This document shows, one piece after another, positions 1 through 12,917 of a DNA stretch of 64,000 nucleotides (positions within the stretch are counted from its first letter, which is position 1; every line of letters starts with the position of its first letter). Source of the DNA: Coniella vitis (lineage: Eukaryota; Ascomycota; Sordariomycetes; Diaporthales; Schizoparmaceae). Location of the stretch: contig WUJK01000009.1 of the NCBI GenBank assembly GCA_011317545.1, positions 868,001 to 932,000 on the forward strand. The letters run 5' to 3'. The translations under genes and the position numbers were made by a program. The notes beneath the pieces are model-generated. The model did no database searches. It was given only the letters and a program-made list of their open reading frames with translations, and was not told the DNA's origin.

Positions 1-3000
1 GGACACGCGCCAACATGTCTGTACACTCTGCAGGCAAATCGTTGAATCTGGGCTCCTCATACACTGTAGTGCTCAGGCTCATCTGGTACCGTGTGGCCTT
101 GATTTTATGTAGATTGCAAACAACACCAAGCCATTCCTGGAGCTGCAGGAACCAGCTAGCTCGCGCATATTCCAGAGGAGGATCTAAGTGGATGACTTGG
201 TTTCGCATTGTAATTTCATGAACCAGTTTCTTCATCACGGGCTTGTCAGCCCTGGTCTCTAACGTGATGTCTGTAACAGTTCTTCGGCGGGTGTCCTCGC
301 CCTCCGCATGTTCGTCCTCAAACACCTCAATCCAGAGCTGGATGGCGTGTTGAAGGCGGACTAACAGGCTTGCTTTGATCTGGTTGTTCATGCCCTCGAC
401 CCAGTAGCCTAGGTTCACATATTGCTCAAGGTTGAGTTGGTCGACAGCTTCTTGAATGATTCGCAGTCTCGATTCAAACGCCGTTGCCTCATAAGGGCAA
501 GTACTGAGCTCAGCAAGAGCCTTCTGCACGGTGAGGTTGATCGTTGCGAGCATCATTGTCTTGGTTTGGAGAAGTGACACTTTAGATGCCAGCTCCTTAA
601 CGAATGCAACATGCTTGCTCTCACTCTTGGAAGGGTCGGCTCGGAAGTGTAATTCGTACATGTTATTAAACGATTCCCACCGCAACGGCACGCCCTTCAA
701 GATCGCCGCCTGTACATCGTTGCGATAGCCACTCAAGAGCACCGAGACGTCTGGCATGTCCGCGATTTGGCGGTCTGTCTGTGCAAACGTCCGCACGCTT
801 TCCATGAGGCTAACAGCGAAAGGATATACTCGTTTGGCTTCTTTGGAGACGGTGTTGATAGCATGGGGGACGGCATAATTGAGCCAAAGAAGATTCCTGA
901 CTTCTTTGAACAGCGCAATGACCTGGGCGTCAAAGTTGACTCGAAGCTCCAAGATGTTGCCAGCTGACCGGACTCTACTAACAGTGAACAAAAGGCCAGA
1001 GATGGTAATCTGCTTTCGCTGTACATCGTGCAGCCAGGCTTCGTAGATCGGTCGAGTGTCCAATTTCTTCCGGAAGAGGTCACTCTCGTTTTTGAGCTTT
1101 TCTCCTTCAGTATGAATTGCCCAATCAGCACCGAGGACGTCCTCAACCTTCTTCATGTAGCCATCAAGCTGCCGCTCAATTTGGCGGGCCCAAATGATGG
1201 CTCCCGATACAGGAGGCAAATCATGAAGCTGTGCCATCGCGTGGGCCTCTGAGTGACCATACTGCTGCTTGAAACGCTCGTGCAGAGAATTGATGGCTTG
1301 CTTCACGTTGTCGATAAGCTGTGTTTGGTACTCGGCAATAGCACCTCGAATTTTGGGACGCACAAAGAGCGCATTGAATTTTGAAAAAATTCGGAACATG
1401 TCGTTGGCGTTTTTGGCCGTCGCCAGACTGTCTCGCAATCGGGCAATGATCGAATTTTCCACGCGTGACGTACGCTCGTTATAAGTATCCTCAGCTTTGA
1501 CCCATTTCTGCGTTCCTTCGCTGGACACATCCAGCAGATCCACGTTTCTCAGAGCCTCCCAGGCTTGCTTGACTTCTTCGACGGCGTCGACATCGCCCAT
1601 TTCCTCGACGATAATGCCGGCTGCATTCGCGCCATCCGTTACCTCGACAACAGCCTTTGGCCCAAGAACATCGACGATAGTTTTTTGCAGCTGCTCGTGA
1701 TTGTCACGAAAGTTGCTCACGTACTTGAGGCGAGCCTGTAGTTCGGCATGTCTTGGATTGATCTTGATGGGTATGAACTTTTCATTCCTCCTTCGCGTAA
1801 CATCGCGGGCCACATCTGTGAAAGCCTTTCGCTGTTCATCCCAAGCACTGAAAATCCTCTCCGTCATACGCATGACGTTTCGGAATTCTTGGTAGTCCAG
1901 GTCGACCAATTCGGTTCCTGGGAGCAAACGATGCAGAACCTCGTCCAAGTCGGCCGATATCGCTTCGACAAGAGGCAACGCTCTCCGAATAGGATACGGG
2001 CAGATTCTCAACTTCTTATTGAGATGGGTAAAGATTTGCTCGATAGCATCCCGAACCTTGGGTAAAGATGTAGCTGAGAGGAGCTCATCCAGAGGGAAGT
2101 CGCGCATAAGCTGGTTGTACTTTTGAACAGTGTCCATGGCTTCTTTCAAACCCGTGTCTGCGCCAAAACTGACCGTGGCCTGGAAACGCTTTGCGTGTTT
2201 CAAGATTGCAAGTGTCAGATGCACGCCCTCACTAGCAAGCTGAGCCTCAATGCCACCCAAAGCAGCCTCCATTGATAGCCAAAAGTTAATCTCCTGGTTG
2301 GCAGTTCCTGTCGCGGGATCGCGATTCATCTTGGTGATAACTTGGATAGACTTGATCCAGTTGTTGACATTCGCTTGCAACTTGTTCAGGAATTGACTGT
2401 CGGAGAGAAGGGCAGCGGGAATCAGATCCAGCGACGGCTTCGTATGGCGGGCCGCGGCGTCGTCCAGAGCAGTCTGAACGATTGCGTTAAATGGCAACAG
2501 GACCTCTGGGATTTCGACATTCTGCTGCAAATGTGACAGACTCAACTCCAGCTCGGTCCATCTCTTCTTGGTGACAGGTATACCGGTCTTGGCATCAATA
2601 TCAGCTCTGCCACGGCTTCCCCCAATCATCTGTTGACTCTTGGTGCTCGCATCGAAGTATGGCGCCAGGCCATTGTGCAGGAAGAGCTGGAGGTATTCGA
2701 ACGGCGAGGCTGAGGGGCCCTGTTCGCTTGCAGTAGCGGCAAGATGTGCAGGCCCAGGTAGATTAAGGAAGTGGAGCTGAGAGGGTAAAGGTACGGCGGG
2801 GTCGAGAGGTTGAGGACGCTTCAAGAGAACCAGAAACGCTACTGTTCTTGCCGTCGACGACAGGTCAGAGGCGATCGTGTAAATGTGCACAGGTGGCCCT
2901 GCGTAACCAGTGTCAGTCAGAAGAAGTGGCATAGTGGCAAGGCGTCTGGTGAACACGACAACGTACTGTGCTCTCCATCGCCGTTCTCGAGTTGGGGGGC

Positions 3001-3276
3001 CGCAGGGAGGTCCTTCTGGATCCAGAGCGACTGGCCGTCGTTCATGAAGCGGGTGCATCGTTGTAGGGTGTCAGACAGGCGAGCCTCGGACAGTAAACTG
3101 CCGGAAGCCTCGAGCTCGTCAGCTGTTGCGCCGAGAGTAGCCTCTAGCAGCTGCGCCAAGTGATCGACGACGCGACCAGGATCCATGGCCACCGACGCAG
3201 TGCCGTTGACGGTGACATCGACGCCGTCGCCGTTGAGAGGCGATGCCGGCAGCTGGGGCGATGCTGCCGTCTCCAT
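1..3276 (-). CDS. nudA: Cytoplasmic dynein heavy chain, N-terminal part (3' end off the window)
   Basis: Motor heavy chain of cytoplasmic dynein, which moves nuclei, vesicles and endosomes towards microtubule minus ends. Exons are 3276..2967 and 2898..1; the intron 2899..2966 has a GTACGT donor and an ACGCAG acceptor. The second exon stays open on the minus strand to base 1, so about 1,069 codons are present. The visible part is the N-terminal tail (DHC_N1 region), which binds the intermediate and light-intermediate chains. It begins with METAASPQLP; the stretch around residues 33-75, including DTLQRCTRF, looks like fungal dynein heavy chains. The AAA+ ring, stalk and microtubule-binding domain would lie beyond the left edge, since fungal dyneins run to about 4,300 residues. 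The symbol follows Aspergillus nudA; the Neurospora name is ro-1. The family call comes from the tail alone. Confidence 0.9.
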
Positions 3277-4367
3277 GGCGGGGCGGATGCTTCGTCAGAG
3301 AAATAGAGGATAGGAGAGGTGGGGTCGCGTTGGCCTCAAGATATCACAGTCATGTCTCGCGAGGATAATCGGTCAAGGTGTCCGTTCAGGTGATGGAGGT
3401 TGCAGGGTCGGCAGCGACGCGCGGAATATAAGTGCGCACCGCAGGGGGATCTAAACAAACAGAAAGATAGGAAATCGCCTGAAAGAGCAGGGGGGGTATC
3501 TGGAGCAGACTCAATGTCCTGTAGACTGCTGGACTGAGAGGCAGTACAGACGTGAAAGGATGAAGAATCAGTGGGTGCAGTGTCGCCAAAGACAACAATC
3601 AAAGGCACGGTAGTGGTAGTCAGGGAGCCGCCTACCGTACATACTATCTAGTAGCTGTTGACTTTCTCTTGGTTGTCTGGTTGTCAGGTGCAGCCAACGC
3701 GGCGTGGCGCTGAGCTGCTTGGTACATGGGTACAAGGACGTGACTGTCCCGTCACGACGGCTCGGTTTTGCAAGGCTGATTGGCCCAGAGCTCTCCATTC
3801 TTATGCTATGTACATAAGTACTGTGATACCGAAGAACTACTATGTACACACATCTCTCGCCGTTACATAGTAGTAGTTTAACGTCGAGCTCACCGCAGAA
3901 TGCTGTTCTCTCAGCGCCAAAAAGAAGCCTTTAACAAATGTGCCATCACTGCCATGGCATGGGCGGACGCAAACTCCATCAGTCACCAGCGCGCTTTTCT
4001 CCAAAACAATGTCAGAGTCATGTCATTATGGAGCCAGATTTTGTGCATTCATAGAAATACCGTTGAAAAGCAGCTCATCGCGCAACGGGGCTGTCATCAC
4101 GACATGCCCAAATAATGAGTCCAAGATTTTTGTCCCCTTCCATGGCAACCTGAGAATGTTTATGAAAACAATAGCCAAACGCCTGATCTTGCCCTCGTGC
4201 GCAACTAAATAAAGCCTCCAAGCCGTTCTGCCATGCCAGTATACCTGCCCTACCGTTCCATCCAATTCATTGCCACATAAGGCCCATTGGGCGTCGTCAA
4301 AGTTTGTGTTTTTTTCTTCTTTTTCTTTTTCTTCTTCTTCTTCTTCTGGCTTGCGTAGCAGCTTGGG
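3277..4367. other. Intergenic: dynein upstream region and 3' side of the FAR1-type gene
   Basis: I see no convincing gene here; the open frames are short and unlike known proteins. It holds the dynein promoter and leader and the 3' flank of the next gene. Copies of the TACTATGTA/TACATAGTA motif occur at about 3806-3821, 3837-3849 and 3864-3876. A pyrimidine-rich tract lies at about 4313-4347. Confidence 0.6.
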
Positions 4368-6070
4368 CTACGATACGCTGCCAGCATTGTTGTTGTCGTC
4401 GAGCCCTTTCAGCTTTTCCCTCTGGAACATGACGCGTTCATTGCAGATATCCACAAACATCTCGTACTTTTTAATCTGCTTTTCCTTTTCGCGCACCTTT
4501 TCTTCGAGGTCGTCGAGTTCCTTTTGGTGGGTTTCCTTAATCTTGTCAAGCTCTTCGTTCACCTTGGCAAGCTCTTTGCGCAAGTCTGAGATGATGCGCT
4601 CTTCCGCACTGGGACGTGGCTTGCTGTAAATGGCAGGCCGGTCTTCGGCCAGCCCATCGGTAATCTTGGACGGATTGCGACTAATGGCCGCTCGTGCATT
4701 GTAAATATCCCGTGGCAGCAGCGGGACAGAGGGATTCTCGGACTGTAGAATCTCCAAGGTCTGGCTAACACCAACGCCTATGATTGGTTAGCTGGCTTGC
4801 ATTCATGTCCGCTTCTGCCTGGGTACATTGCCACTCAGTGCATACCTTGTTCTTTGAGGTTCTTGACGGTAGCCACCATCTTACTGTCGAGTTTCCGGGC
4901 AGCAGGGTGCAACAAGGGGCTCTCGCTGGGGCCATGATTGTGTTGCAGGTGGGCCGTGTCCGGACGGTATCGCACCGTCCACTGAGTCCTCTGTTCGATG
5001 GCAAAGAAGCCAAATTGGCAATCGCATTTGCGTGACGTGGTCTTGCGCTTCCTCATTTCCGGGCTGACCCGCTTGGGAGGCTTCCCAGCACGGTCACAGA
5101 CAAAGAGCACCTTCTTCAGCCCCGGCACAGTCTTCTTGGACCTGCCAATGACAATAGCATAGCCGACCGAGGTGCAGTACTCGAGAACGGCCTTGTGTAC
5201 TGCATCGAGGGTTGGGTAGCTGCCGCCCTGGGGAGGAGCTGACATCATGGCACCCATGGGAGTGCGGGGCACAAATGGTGACCCGTTCTCTCCGTTCTTG
5301 TTGTCCGCAGTCCCCTCCTCGCCATCGACTGACTCGGCGGGGCTTTCCACTTCCATGCCGCCGTCGGCTTGTTGGTCGGATAACTGCACCGAGCCATCGG
5401 CGTGCAGGATTGGCGGCTGCGCTGGCTGCGGTGTTTTTTGTTGTTGCGGAGCCCCAGCTGGTTGGGGTGTAAGGACGGGGTGTGAATGGGAGGAGGCCGG
5501 CTGTGACAGCAGCGAGTTCTCTTGGGCGATTGTCTGTTGGTGGTTGATGGCCTGCTGGCTAATGGCTTGCTGGTTGAGTGCTTGCTGGCTGATGGCGGCC
5601 TGGCCCAACGGCTGCTGGCCCAATGACTGCTGGTTCATGGGCTGTTGGCCAATGGACTGGGTGCTGAGCTGCTGCTGCGACAAGTGCTGCTGGGGCAGCG
5701 TAGTCGGGATATAGCCGAGGGCGTTGTTGGTGGACTGGGGAGGTATCTGTCGGTGTTGAGGGGCTGCCCGCGGACGCGAGCCCGGGACTGGCAGTTGTGC
5801 CTGCGACTGCGGCTGCGATCGGGAGCCATTGGGGACGGTACCGTGCACGGAGGACGGGTTGGAGGCCGAGTAGAGCTGGGAATAGCCTGTTGCTGGAGGC
5901 TGATGGGCGGTGTAATGCGAGTAGGACGCGGCGTGCTGGGGAAGCACAGGCTGGACGGGCTTGTTGGAGGGCGGCGGAGGATAGGCTTGGGTTCCAGGGC
6001 GGCCCTGACGGATGCTGTTGGCGATGCTGCCTCCAAAGGTCAGGCCCGGATGGCCATTGGTCGTCGACAT
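4368..6070 (-). CDS. FAR1/WRKY-GCM1-type DNA-binding protein with Gln-rich N-terminus and C-terminal coiled coil
   Basis: Probable nuclear DNA-binding protein of 544 aa. Exons are 6070..4846 and 4777..4368. The intron 4778..4845 has a GTATGC donor, a GCTAACC branch site and a CATAG acceptor. The start is the first ATG in frame (MSTTNGHPG); the frame continues upstream without another ATG. Residues about 30-225 are low-complexity Pro/Ser/Gln, including a tandem SQQALNQQ-like repeat at about 127-180. An acidic stretch follows at about 238-265. A FAR1-like zinc-binding module spans about 282-382, with Cys325, Cys349, Cys351, His377 and His379 as probable ligands. The C-terminal part (about 465-535) is a charged heptad-rich coiled coil, consistent with dimerisation. 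In yeast, Aft1-like iron regulators belong to the same superfamily, but nothing here shows an iron role. The target genes cannot be told from the sequence. Confidence 0.8.
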
Positions 6071-8306
6071 GGCGGGCAACGAGAGGCGATGGTGGCGGTA
6101 GTGGAGGGCCTCCGCCCGTCGCCGACGGCAGCAAGCGGGGAGCGAAGGAAGGGCGAAGTCCGAATAATGGTGGATGAGAGGGGGGTGAGGAGGGGGGTGT
6201 TTGTTGTCGAGGCGTCCGTGTTAAGGTTGGTGATCTTCCTGCACAATGTCGCGACGAGAGGAGGATGGGGTGGATGTAGTGGATGTACTTAGGCATGTAC
6301 TCATAGTATATAACAGTAGTAGAGCTGGTGTCTCGGCACGCACAGACCAAGCAGTGGCTCAGGAGCTCCACTATATACACACTACGTACTATGTAGTGGT
6401 ACTGTACTATGTAGCCGGCCAGCCTGCCATCCCAGCAGCTGCGCTGCTGGCGGCCCAGATCTACTGGTCTAGCCCCAGCCACCCAGCCCTTCCGTTTCCC
6501 CCAGGCGAAGCACCAATGCTCCTGCCTCGGGTCGAAAGTGCAAAGACAAAACGCACAACAGCAAACCGGATCAAGAACCAATACAGGAGAAGGCCAGTTG
6601 CGCTTTTCAGCCCATTCTCCTTACCGCACAACATCTCATGTACATCGAGAGTAACGTCGCCCTCTCATCTTGATTCTATCCTATGGTCTTGATTCCCAAT
6701 CAAGTTCCAGTTCACCTGTATTGTGGCTGTAATAATGTGAGGCTCTCGGGCCAAGCCTAGCCACTGAATGCATGGCCATTTGTGGTTGCTGTTTTTGCTC
6801 ACAAGGCTTCAACAACGTACCCAGAGACTTTTGCCGCTTCGGATCTCGCAACAACCACTTCAGTGCTATGTAATCGACTCGGCAAAGGGCAGGCGGATGG
6901 CAGCAGGGTGGGAAATGACCCGTGTTCGCTTAGACTTGTCATTCCCGCATAAGGCCCCCCTTCCTCTAAGAAAAAAAGGGAGAAGAAGAATTATCCCACA
7001 TCCTCTCGCTGCCAGATGACGAGCCACCCACACTGTGGCTCGTAGCATTGTTTATGCAAGCCATCTGCAGTCCCGCAGACGGCTGTCCCTTCCGGCCAAG
7101 CTCAAGCCTGGGGGGGTGCGTCACCTGCGAGGGCCATTGACTTGTCACGATCAGCCCAGCTCCATATCCACTCTATCTGCTACCGCTGATATTGGCTCTA
7201 TACATAGTACAGAGCTCCTGTGTGCACTAGCTCTCTCTGCTGCTGCTTCAGAGATCAATCTGGCCTTCACGTGTCCTCCTCTTTACGGCGTGAGGATCAT
7301 CACAAGATGAGAAATACTCGTCAACAAGCATTAGCAACCGGCCTTGGAACCAAGTCCAGCATACTGTTATATGACCGATGTACATAGTACCTACTCTGTC
7401 ATAGTGTGGTTGAGATTCTTTCTTTTGATGGCATGTATGTCTTTCCGGGGGATTCAAGCACGCTTCCGCGATCCCGAGACAGTCAACTCATCCAGGCATC
7501 AGAGTACGGTACGACGTGGTATGCAGCCTGATGGATTACCACATAACATGGACATTTACATAGTATGCATGTCCCCTCCCATGTCTGGCTGTACAATCAG
7601 ACTTCAAGAAGCAGATCGGAAGTGTGTTCAGTCCCAATACATGGCAACCAAGCGGTGATACATTTACACAGTACTGTGTAGAAGGCTGGCCCAGTGTTTT
7701 GCTCCGACTGGCTGAAGAAAAGAAAGAACACTACGGGTGCCTTTGGTTGGGGTCTCACTCGTTTTTTCCCAATTTGTGTCGGGTATTTGGGTCAAACGCA
7801 TATCTGGGTGGGAGCCAACGATTTAACATTCTCCAGTTCTTCCCCCACGTTCAAGTTCATACTGTCACAACAGCGCGGCTTTTCTCTGTTTTGAAAATAC
7901 GTATCCCGCTGGATGCTCAGATACCACGTGTAAGACCTTGTGAGATGGCGCTTTGTTGTGAATGATCAATCACTGACCACCACTTGGTACAGCTAGGGTG
8001 TGGCTGCATCTTGATCAGAAGAAGGAAACAAGAGTTGTCCCGCACAGACTAAATGGTTCGGCCTTATGTTACCTAGGCAGGCCAACCGAGGCCGATCAAT
8101 ACACATGCTGGCGTCGACGTGTCAGGACCAGGACCTCAACAACAGAAACCTCAACGAACTGCTCTCATTACTCCTTGGCATGCTCACAATTCATCGACAT
8201 ATCCAACGCTACAACGCAGTAGCGGTTCTTCACCGACGAGAGACTGTAAGAGGACCAAAGATAGCCGTTTTCTCAAGACGTCCATCAAAACACGTCCGCG
8301 GACCCA
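6071..8306. other. Intergenic: divergent promoter region, gene-free
   Basis: About 2.2 kb between the minus-strand FAR1-type gene and the plus-strand F-box-like gene, so it should hold both promoters. No open frame looks protein-like. TACTATGTAG occurs twice as a direct repeat at 6387-6396 and 6405-6414. TACATAGTA-type copies lie at 7201-7210, 7381-7390 and 7557-7565. Confidence 0.6.
6387..6414. repeat. Direct repeat of TACTATGTAG (two copies, 8 nt apart)
   Basis: Two identical 10-mers at 6387-6396 and 6405-6414. They are members of the short motif family found in many intergenic regions of this window. Confidence 0.7.
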
Positions 8307-9979
8307 ATGGGAGCCGAGAATGAAAACTCAAGAGCCCAGCAACGTCCACCGACTTGCCTGGAAACAGCAGCCTACACAAGCACAAGCTCCCGGATACGCA
8401 AAGCAGGCAGTGATTATATCGACGATCCGTGTGACTCGCTTGCCTGTCTCCCTCCCTTAAAGAAGCTTTGTCGCGATGTAGTGGAGTCCGGATCCACACC
8501 ACGCCGTGTGCTCAAGGAGGCTACGTCCGTCCTAGACCCCAGCAAACAACATCATCAATCCACGCCACTCCAGCTCACATCCGCCTCGATACTGTCTCCT
8601 CAGAGGCATACCAAGAATATCTCAAGCGCAACTTTGCCGGTACAGCTGGACGTTGATCGGAACGGGGGGCAGGACCAACCTTCCTACCAACACCACCGGC
8701 CAACCCGCCAGGCCAATTATGACCATCGAAACAACGAGGATAACGACAACACGAAGTCATCCATTTCCTTTCTCGACCTGCCTCCTGAAATCCGCAACAT
8801 GGTCTATTCCTATGCGCTCCAGTACCCCAGCTGCGCAAATTTATACAAAGCTTACTACAGCACTCTCACCAATCCATCCTTGCCCGGCAACAGCAGCAGC
8901 AACAACAACAGTAGTTCGATATCTTCTCCACACACACAAGCACGAATCACCTATTCCACGCCCACCATCCTCCTCCTGTGTAAAGACATCACAGCAGAGT
9001 CCCAGGCAATCCTCCACGCCCGTCCTCTCACCATCGACCGCCTGCCACCGTTCAAGTCAGGCCCCATTTCCTGCCCCCCACCTCACCACGATCCCTACAG
9101 CTGGGTCAAGGGGTGCAACGACTTGACTAAAAGCAACAGCAACAGCAACAGCAGTGGCTTCCTCAATATCTCAACCTTCATCCCGCGACGCACCCTCCAA
9201 AACATCCACGTGTTGAACCTCTGCATCGGCCTAGACGAGGGCCCCCTCGGCAGCGCATGGGCATGGGAGCGCATCCTTGGCGAGCTGTTCGGCCCAGGTG
9301 GCGTCCTTGTCCAACGCAATAGACTCGTCAAGTTACGTGTCCTCATCCGGCTGTGCTCGCCCGTATGTCTTGTGACGGGGACGACGTACGCCCGCAAGGA
9401 CTCTGCGGATGGTGTGATGAATGTGCGTATTGTATTACATCATCTCTCTCATCTCCTTCCCCCCCCCCCCCTCTCCCCTCATCGACAGCACTTTCTTCAA
9501 TTGCTGGACATTTCTAAGCCACGCTACTAAGTCTCATAACCCCATAGATCCTAGGCACCTTCTTGTCCTCAGGCAACCCAAACGTCTTCCACCCGCCAGA
9601 GACAACCCTCGAAGTATGGCGCGTCCAGGGCCGCCTCGCCTGGCGCCGCGAATACGGGCGTCTGACGTGTGCTTCCAATGGGCGCGTTTGCTTCCTCCCC
9701 GCCGCCGGGCGCAGAGGTCTTGTGCTTGGTGTGGGGCTGGGAAACGGACAGAAAGCAGAAGAAGACGGTAAATCGCAGCCTCTATCACTTGCAAAGTCAA
9801 GCGCAAGTGCAAGTGCAGTCGCAACGACAAAGGCGCACGCGGAAGCAAATGGGGAGCAAGAGCTGGCGAGTCTAGAAGCCCAACGAACGTATCCTGATGA
9901 GGAGATGTTCCCCGGGTCGATCATGGAGTTTGTGCGACCTCTGCCTCCATTCTTCGTGTTGAACGATGATGGGTATTGA
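8307..9979 (+). CDS. F-box-like (2EXR-type) protein of unknown function
   Basis: Predicted protein of 515 aa. Exons are 8307..9422 and 9548..9979. The 125-nt intron has a GTGCGT donor, a CATAG acceptor and a C13 homopolymer inside it. Residues 155-170 carry FLDLPPEIRNMVYSYA, the signature opening of the large fungal F-box-like/2EXR families, in which members have a short N-terminal helix pair and poorly conserved remainders. The first 150 residues are polar and probably disordered, and there are Ser/Asn repeats at about 190-205 and 272-284. The C-terminal exon is Ala/Ser/Glu-rich and ends with a hydrophobic PLPPFFVLNDDGY tail. It may act as an adaptor for ubiquitin ligation, but that is inferred from the domain only. 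The gene converges on GCP4 with a 400-bp gap. Confidence 0.75.
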
Positions 9980-10379
9980 TCTTGTTGGAATAATGAATTG
10001 GGCAGGGTAGTCCGCCCCCCCTCCCCCCCAAAAAACCAGCAAACGAATCGAAAGATCCATCACTTGAGGCTACTTACCTGCAAGTGAAAGGCTACGAGAC
10101 TATGCTACAACGTTCTACAAGAGGTCATGAAAATAGTGACAAGTGGAATGCTAATGTTATACTATCATTGAGCATCGCAACCTTGATATAATAAAACACA
10201 GCAAAAACAAGTTTGAATAGCATGTAATGCATGCATAGTGGTATCACTGCCAAAGTCCACATGACCAACCCGCTAACCCATTCATATGCCCCGATCCCAC
10301 CCCCAGAACGCCAATATATAAACACCCTCATGGGAAAAGCCCCTTGACAGCCTCCAGCCTCAAGAGAACGATAAACAGA
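9980..10379. other. Intergenic: convergent 3' flanks
   Basis: 400 bp between two genes that end towards each other. I see only C-rich runs at about 10014-10029 and AT-rich sequence suited to 3' ends; no gene. Confidence 0.6.
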
Positions 10380-12917
10380 TCACCTCCTGACAAACCCATA
10401 CCTGCCCTCTTGTGTGTCTGTACGCTGCTGCTGCTGCCCACCACTTAAACCACCAGAAGGACCAAACCAGCTGCCAAAATCAAGCTTCATCAGTAACTGA
10501 TCAACCCCACCCACACGAACGGGGACATATTGATGGCCACCCTCGCTGGTGCTCCCAAGACCACTTCTTGCGTACCCACTCATAGCAGCGGCAGCAACAG
10601 CAGCAACTTCCTCATCGTTCCCACCAAGTTCCCCTCCGCCCCAAGCAACTAACCCCTCGTGGTCCGCATCCAAATTCCTCAGTATCTCAATCACACTCTC
10701 TATGCCAGATTTGATCTTGTCAATTACCGCCTGCACCTGCGCCTTGATATCCACCTCCTCGCGGTCGAGATCCACAAATGCATCAATGACGCCCACGTCC
10801 TCCTCCAGGTCAATCGCATTCCAGATCTCTTGCAGACGGCCGATGAGTGCAATGAGCTGGTCAATACCGCCAAGGAGGCTGTATAGTGCGTCGGTAAAGT
10901 CCTGATGAGAGAGGAGGATGCGTCGCACGAGGGTGGAGAGGTACAGCCTGTGGGCCGTCGCCAGCGTCTGCGGGTCGTGCGGGTGGTTGTGGAACGTTGT
11001 TGTCGTCGTTGGTGGTTGACGAGTCGAAGACCCTTCGGTGAGCCACACGTCCGCAATACTGCGTGCCTCGTCTACATCCATAGCATCCGAGTCTCTCGCT
11101 GATATGCGAGACTGGGCTCGAGAGCCAGATAGGGAAGGCACTGTGGATGCTGTTTGACGCCCACTCTCCGCTGCTTTCCTCTCGTCAAGCTCTCCGGTAC
11201 ACCACAGCTGAAAGCCCTTCCAAAGCTTGGCTACCACCTCCAGCTGAAGGTACCCCTCAATCTCGGCGAGGAAGAAGATGGATGCGCTGCAAGTGGTCCA
11301 TGCGTTGCGCATCGAAAGCATACGCCGAGCCTGGCGCTCCCGCAACAGGATCACACGCGCTCTACCTGCTTTGCTACTGCCATATGCTGGTCTTGGCGGC
11401 GGCGGGTGGTGTCTTCTGAGTGGGGTAATCTTCCACAGCTCCGTAAGACGAAGGTGGCCTCTACGAATCGAGTGCAGGTACGCGTGGATGGCAGTATAGA
11501 CCTGGATGTCGGATGCGCTGAGGAATAGGTCGAGCGGCGAAGGGACGTGGAGTGATAGTGCAACGGGCGCCGAGAACATAAGGTTCCGAAACGGCGTTGG
11601 TGCAATCTGCATCATAGGGCCGCCCTGCGTAGCTGTTTTGGAAGACGTGGACTTGATGAGGTTTAATCTGAGCAGACTGCGAGCCAAATCTAGGCCTTCA
11701 TCTTCATCGGCCTGTTGGCCCTGCATTGAGCCCATGGCCGTCCAGACCTTGGTGAGAACGGTAACGACTTCACCCTCTTTGATCATCATGTTTCCTAGGA
11801 CTTCCCGCTTCTCGTGTGCCAGGTTCTCTTCCCTGCGCCACCTGCTGCGCATTTTATCGTCGGCTTGCTGGGTTAGAGCCATGGCGAACTCGCCGCGGCC
11901 CAGTAGAAAGAAGTCACGCAGGAGCTGAAGCATCTCGAGGACCGTTGACAAAGGAAGAAGCTTCTGTAGCGTGCTTCTGGATAGGAAGATTCTGATTCCT
12001 GTTATTGTTTGGGAAAAAGTTGCACTGTCGAGTGGGTAGGTCAGTTTCGATAGCTCATTCAGCTGCGATGATAGATGGTCCATGCCCTGCATGCCACCCT
12101 CGAGGCTGCTTCTTGCCCTGATATGGTTCAAGGACCGCCCGATAAAGAGCATTGAGGCTGCCGTTTGGGGCGTGACGAAGGATGGCAGCAGGCTAGAAAC
12201 ACAGACAAATTCCTGTATATAACTGTCAGTAACAGGCCTGGGATCTTTGTAATCGCAAACAGAGGCTTATGTTCCCACCTCTTCAGAATCCTCAGCCGGC
12301 TGTATGAAGAAATCCTTAGCACCAAAGCCAGGCAATCTGCCATAGAGAATCCAGGCAGACACCTGCTTAACCCATGCCGTCTCGGCCACCCGAACGAGGC
12401 TTCTCGCCGCCTCCTCCAAGTCCTGGTATCCTGTCTGCAGCTCCGCGCGCAAGCGATTTATAATCCTGGCGCCTGTGCAAGCCAGTTCTCCCCCATTGGC
12501 AGCCTGCTGCTTATCCAGCATGACCTCCATCATCTGCCACAGCCAGTCCATCTTGCGCTGCCAGCCGTCGAACTCGCCGACGACAGCCGTCAGCGGCACG
12601 ATATCGTAGGCACCGACGAGGGACGCATCTTTGCGTAAGATACTCTCCTCGACCGCGAGCACTTTCCGCTGAAAAGCAGCAAGGTGTGTGCCCTGGATGG
12701 CGATTGCGACGGCGCGGCAGATAGCAGACGGGTGCGAGGCGGCGGTTTGCGAGCAAAAAGTGAGCAGTTTGACGTGTAGATCGCTGAGACGGGCAACGCC
12801 CACAAGCAGCTCGCGCTCGGGCGCGGTGATTACAGAACCATTGGGCCCTGCGGCGGCGGCGGATCGCAGCAAGGGTGAGGGGTGTCCGGAGAGGGAGAGG
12901 AGGATTTCGTGAAGCAT
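10380..12917 (-). CDS. GCP4: Gamma-tubulin complex component 4 (Spc97/Spc98 family)
   Basis: Subunit of the gamma-tubulin ring complex, which nucleates microtubules at spindle pole bodies. Exons are 12917..12279 and 12212..10380; the 66-nt intron has a GTGGGA donor and a TACAG acceptor. The protein is 823 aa. Its start MLHEILLSLSGHP closely matches the animal GCP4 start. Two further GCP4 hallmarks are visible: a 'LLPSF...ASMLFIGRSLN' segment just after the intron, and LLRDFFLLGRGEF at the start of the gamma-tubulin-binding C-terminal half (GRIP2 region). Low-complexity insertions (Ser/Thr/His-rich) interrupt the C-terminal half. In Aspergillus nidulans the GCP4 homologue GcpD is dispensable, unlike GCP2 and GCP3. 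Start and length fit the family well, so I am confident in both the family and the subtype. Confidence 0.9.

Noticed and set aside
5645..6292. 215-codon plus-strand frame across the FAR1-type gene
   Set aside because: Arg/Gly-rich shadow overlapping a supported gene and its leader.
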